Shown one piece after another: positions 15,801 through 18,016 of a DNA stretch of 18,016 nucleotides. A program made the translations under genes and the position numbers. Source of the stretch: Auxenochlorella pyrenoidosa (taxonomy: Eukaryota > Chlorophyta > Trebouxiophyceae > Chlorellales > Chlorellaceae); NCBI GenBank assembly GCA_001430745.1, contig KQ481979.1:98883-116898 (forward strand), given 5' to 3'. Under the pieces are notes generated by a model that saw only the letters and a program-made list of their open reading frames with translations, did not search any database and had not been told where the DNA came from. Numbering within the stretch: the first letter of the stretch is position 1; each line of letters begins with the position of its first letter.

Positions 15801-18016
15801 GTGCAGTACCGCCCCGACAAGGGCTGCTGCGTCCACCGCTTCTTCAACGAAGACAATTCGACCTACTGGAATGATCCTTGGGTGTATGGCGAGTGCCGGG
15901 ACCGGCAAACAACACACCAACACCGCGGCTGCAGCGGGCCCCAACAGCCGTCTGCTGGAGTGACCTGCCCGCGACCCGGGCGGAGTGCGCGGCCCCACGC
16001 CGTGCTGCTGCGCAGCCTGTCCCAACCCTGTGCGCCGGCCACTTGCCTGCTGCCCCACTGTGCCCGCCCCCTGCCCTGCAGCCGCTGAGACGGGGCTGCA
16101 CGAGGCGCTGCTGCAGAGCGAGCACCGCACGCTGGACCCCGAGGAGGCGGGTGGGCACCCCCGCCCCTGGCCCACTGAATGCATGTGTGCCGGGCCATGG
16201 CCCGCGCTGACTGTGCGGCTGCGCTGCGCTGTGCTCGGGCCAGCGTGCCGCGGCCTGCTCCTTTTGTCCATGAGGCGCCATGCCCTGGCCTCCCTGGTCG
16301 CCCCCGACCCGTTGCAGACTATTTCTACATCCCAGCGTACAGCTCCTGCTACCTCTGGCCGCTGCATGGTGAGCAATCCTCGTGCGCCAGCCTGTGGTGC
16401 AGTAGGATTTTGTACTGGGCGCCAACCTCGCAGGGAGGCCCCTGCCCATGCTGCTCCTGCATGATGTTGTGAAGAACCGGCACTCCCGCTGCGACCTGCA
16501 GGCGACAACGACTCCCCCTTCTTCCACTCCCACCTGCGTGAGTGCATGCGGGGCAGTCCTGCTTGGCAGTGCACACACCGCGCGTTGCTGCGCATGAGGC
16601 GTGCAGCATGGGGCAGGAGAGGGCCCCTGGGCGTGCAGGCCTTGGCGAAAGTGCTGCGCTGCTGTGCCCCCTGCAGACATTCCTCGCGTGCACGGCACTA
16701 TCAACATGCTCATCGAAGTGCACGCCTGGATCCGCAGCCACCTGCCCTACTGGGACAGGAACGGGGGCAGAGATCACATAATCGTGAGCTAGGGCGGGCG
16801 ATGCAGAGCCTTTTAGCACAGAGGAGGGGTGATGTACAAGATGCGATGCCCGGCCTGCTTGCAGGTCACATGGGCCAGTGCGGGCGCTTCCTCTCATGGG
16901 TCGCCCCCTCCCCCCCTGCGTGCCGCAGCTCCAGACGCACGACGAGGGGTCCTGCTGGCTGCCCGCGGTGCTGCGCCCCGCCATCCTGCTGGCCCACTGG
17001 GGCAGGATGGACGCGCACCACATCAGCAACACAGGCTACTCGCCAGACAACTACACATACGAGGCCTCGTGAGTGGCTGGCCCCAGCCGCCGAGGATCGC
17101 AGTGGATTGCAGTGGATCTTAAGGAGAGCTTGGTCAGTGCGGGGGAGTGCGGGGGGCCATGCCACGCCTCGTTCAGCCTGCGCTCGTGCCAAGGTGCACG
17201 CCTGCCGGCCGCCCGGCCCGCCTCCCCCGCAGTCACCCGGTGTACATGCCCGAGGGCACCAAGGGCAAGCTGGGCGACTTCCCCTGCTACGACCCCAGCA
17301 AGGTGCGGCCTGGCGCCGCTCCCTGCGAGGGACTGCAGAGCCAGCGGGCAGCCTCTTCACCTGTCCCTTGGCACCAACGCTGGCCGCGGACGCAAGCTGC
17401 TGCTGAGGCAGCAAGGCGCGCCCAGGGCATGACGAGCCCTGCCGCAACCACTGCCCTCCGCCCGTGCTGCTCCCCACCCCTACCCCCACACCCCCCCCAC
17501 ACCCCACACCCCCTGCCCACCCCAGGACCTGATCATCCCCCCCATGGCCAGCCCCATGAAGTACCTGCGCAGCCCCCTGCTGGGGGCGCCCTCCCACAAC
17601 CGCACCATCCTGGGCTTCTTCAAGGGTGCGCTGCTGCCGCCGGTGAATGCGCCGCTGATCCAGCCAACTCCCGGGCATGCTGCTGCCTCCCGCCGCGCGC
17701 TGCACGCATCATGCCGCACCCACGGCCCGGCCGCTCAGCCCGCGGCTGGAATTGGGTGGCAACAGGCAGGCATCCGCTCACCAATTATTCTCCCTTTGTT
17801 TGGCCCCCTTGTAGGCCGCACGCAGCAGAACAACCCTCCCTACAGCCGCGGCCTCCGCCAGAAGCTGGAGAACCTGTGCCGTGAGTGCGGCGCTGCCAGT
17901 GTCATGGGCACATGGCATGGCAGCGCTGTGGCGCGCTGATGCCTGCCCACGCGCCTTGGCCCCACCCACGGCAGCCTGTGCTTGCGCGCGCGTGGCCCCC
18001 ACTGCAGTCGCGCCTG
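12810..18016 (+). CDS. Exostosin-type (GT47) glycosyltransferase with EGF-like modules, 3' partial
   Basis: Predicted Golgi type II glycosyltransferase; sugar and acceptor are unknown. Exons: 12810-12962, 13188-13432, 13563-13656, 13737-13902, 14056-14121, 14250-14296, 14647-14839, 15021-15116, 15341-15440, 15634-15673, 15807-15888, 16082-16150, 16318-16368, 16502-16537, 16677-16783, 16929-17068, 17233-17302, 17526-17625, 17815-17880 and perhaps 18008 onward; about 640 residues are visible. Residues 1-18 are basic, 19-34 form a signal anchor (LLAGLLSGLAILAAFY), and an acidic Ser/Gly-rich stem follows. An EGF-like module is at 134-159 (C.C...G.C.C..GW.GDDC), with more Cys-rich modules near 200-230 and 285-346 (CPNQCSGHGECMNGFCKCH). 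The exostosin domain starts at 385 (IYVYELPAIYN), then HRTLDPEEADYFYIPAY, LPYWDRNGGRDHI, THDEGSCW and LGFFKGRTQQNNPPYSRGLR. Sequons such as NST and NYT fit a lumenal domain. The C-terminal sugar-nucleotide half is beyond the window. Two introns use GC donors. The family is certain; small exons are inferred by phase. Confidence 0.9.
15501..15565 (+). repeat. 24-bp direct repeat (two copies) inside a GT47 intron
   Basis: The segments 15501-15524 and 15542-15565 match at 23 of 24 bases (CCAGGC[G/T]CATATCTGACAA and onward), offset by 41 bp. Both lie in the intron between exons 15341-15440 and 15634-15673. A recent local duplication is the simplest reading. Confidence 0.85.
15674..15806 (+). other. 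GC-AG intron in GT47 gene
   Basis: The exon ends CTGCTCCAG at 15673 and the intron opens GCAAGC. The acceptor is GCTGTGCAG at 15798-15806. The join gives YNSKLLQ-YRPDKGCCVHRFF, typical of the algal exostosin family between the YELP motif and the Cys-rich segment. Confidence 0.75.
15889..16081 (+). other. GC-AG intron in GT47 gene
   Basis: The exon ends GTGTATG at 15888 and the intron opens GCGAGT. The acceptor is GCCCTGCAG at 16073-16081. The join gives WVYA-AETGLHEALLQSEHRT, matching the YxxExxxHexLLxSxHRTxDPEEAD pattern of exostosins. The nearby GTGTAT donor is in the wrong phase. Confidence 0.7.
17461..17525 (+). repeat. C-rich CCCCACA-type tract at an intron 3' end
   Basis: A C-rich run of CCCCACA-like units ends in CACCCCAG at 17518-17525, the acceptor for exon 17526-17625 of the GT47 gene. 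It resembles the tract at the left edge of the window and acts as the polypyrimidine tract. Confidence 0.7.

Noticed and set aside
15435..16595. 386-codon antisense open frame under the GT47 gene
   Set aside because: It is the reverse of several exostosin exons and introns, with no motif of its own.
1..18016. tRNA, rRNA, CRISPR arrays, transposons, prokaryotic promoters
   Set aside because: I looked on both strands and saw no cloverleaf with matching arms, no rRNA segment, no regularly spaced repeats and no terminal inverted repeats with a transposase.

Overview
The window reads as nuclear DNA of a GC-rich unicellular green alga, most likely a trebouxiophyte of the Chlorella group. The reasons are strong G+C bias, short exons (36-407 nt) split by many introns of about 80-350 nt ending in (G)CAG, C-rich polypyrimidine tracts with (CA)n/(CAC)n runs inside introns, plant-type protein families, and a TGTAA polyadenylation-type signal. 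The lineage is an inference from gene style; no marker gene is present. There are no bacterial operons, RNA genes, CRISPR arrays or recognisable transposons.

Four protein-coding genes can be reconstructed by joining exons so that reading phase and family similarity agree. (1) Positions 96-5138, plus strand: the C-terminal half (596 residues, 19 exons) of CAND1, the HEAT-repeat cullin-exchange factor; its 5' half lies left of the window. (2) Positions 5760-7638, plus strand: a five-exon multi-pass membrane protein (356 or 304 residues) of no family I can name. (3) Positions 12392-8693, minus strand: a complete 13-exon ALDH10-family aminoaldehyde/betaine-aldehyde dehydrogenase of 502 residues. 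It has all catalytic residues, an Ile at the position that governs betaine-aldehyde use, and a C-terminal PRL tripeptide. (4) Positions 12810 to the right edge, plus strand: a type II membrane protein with cysteine-rich EGF-like modules followed by an exostosin (GT47) glycosyltransferase domain. At least 19 exons are visible and the gene runs off the window.

Layout: genes 1 and 2 are in tandem with a gap of about 620 bp. Genes 2 and 3 converge, their stop codons about 1.05 kb apart. Genes 3 and 4 diverge from a shared 417-bp promoter interval. The genes are functionally unrelated (ubiquitin-ligase control, unknown membrane role, aldehyde detoxification/osmolyte metabolism, Golgi glycan synthesis), as expected in a eukaryotic genome.

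The most distinctive signal is in the splice sites. Of 53 inferred introns, six are best explained as GC-AG introns (two each in CAND1, ALDH10 and the GT47 gene), and every GT donor I placed begins GTG. I found no multi-gene novel system. The least explained gene is the membrane protein at 5760-7638. All exon boundaries are read by eye from phase, consensus and family similarity, with no transcript data.
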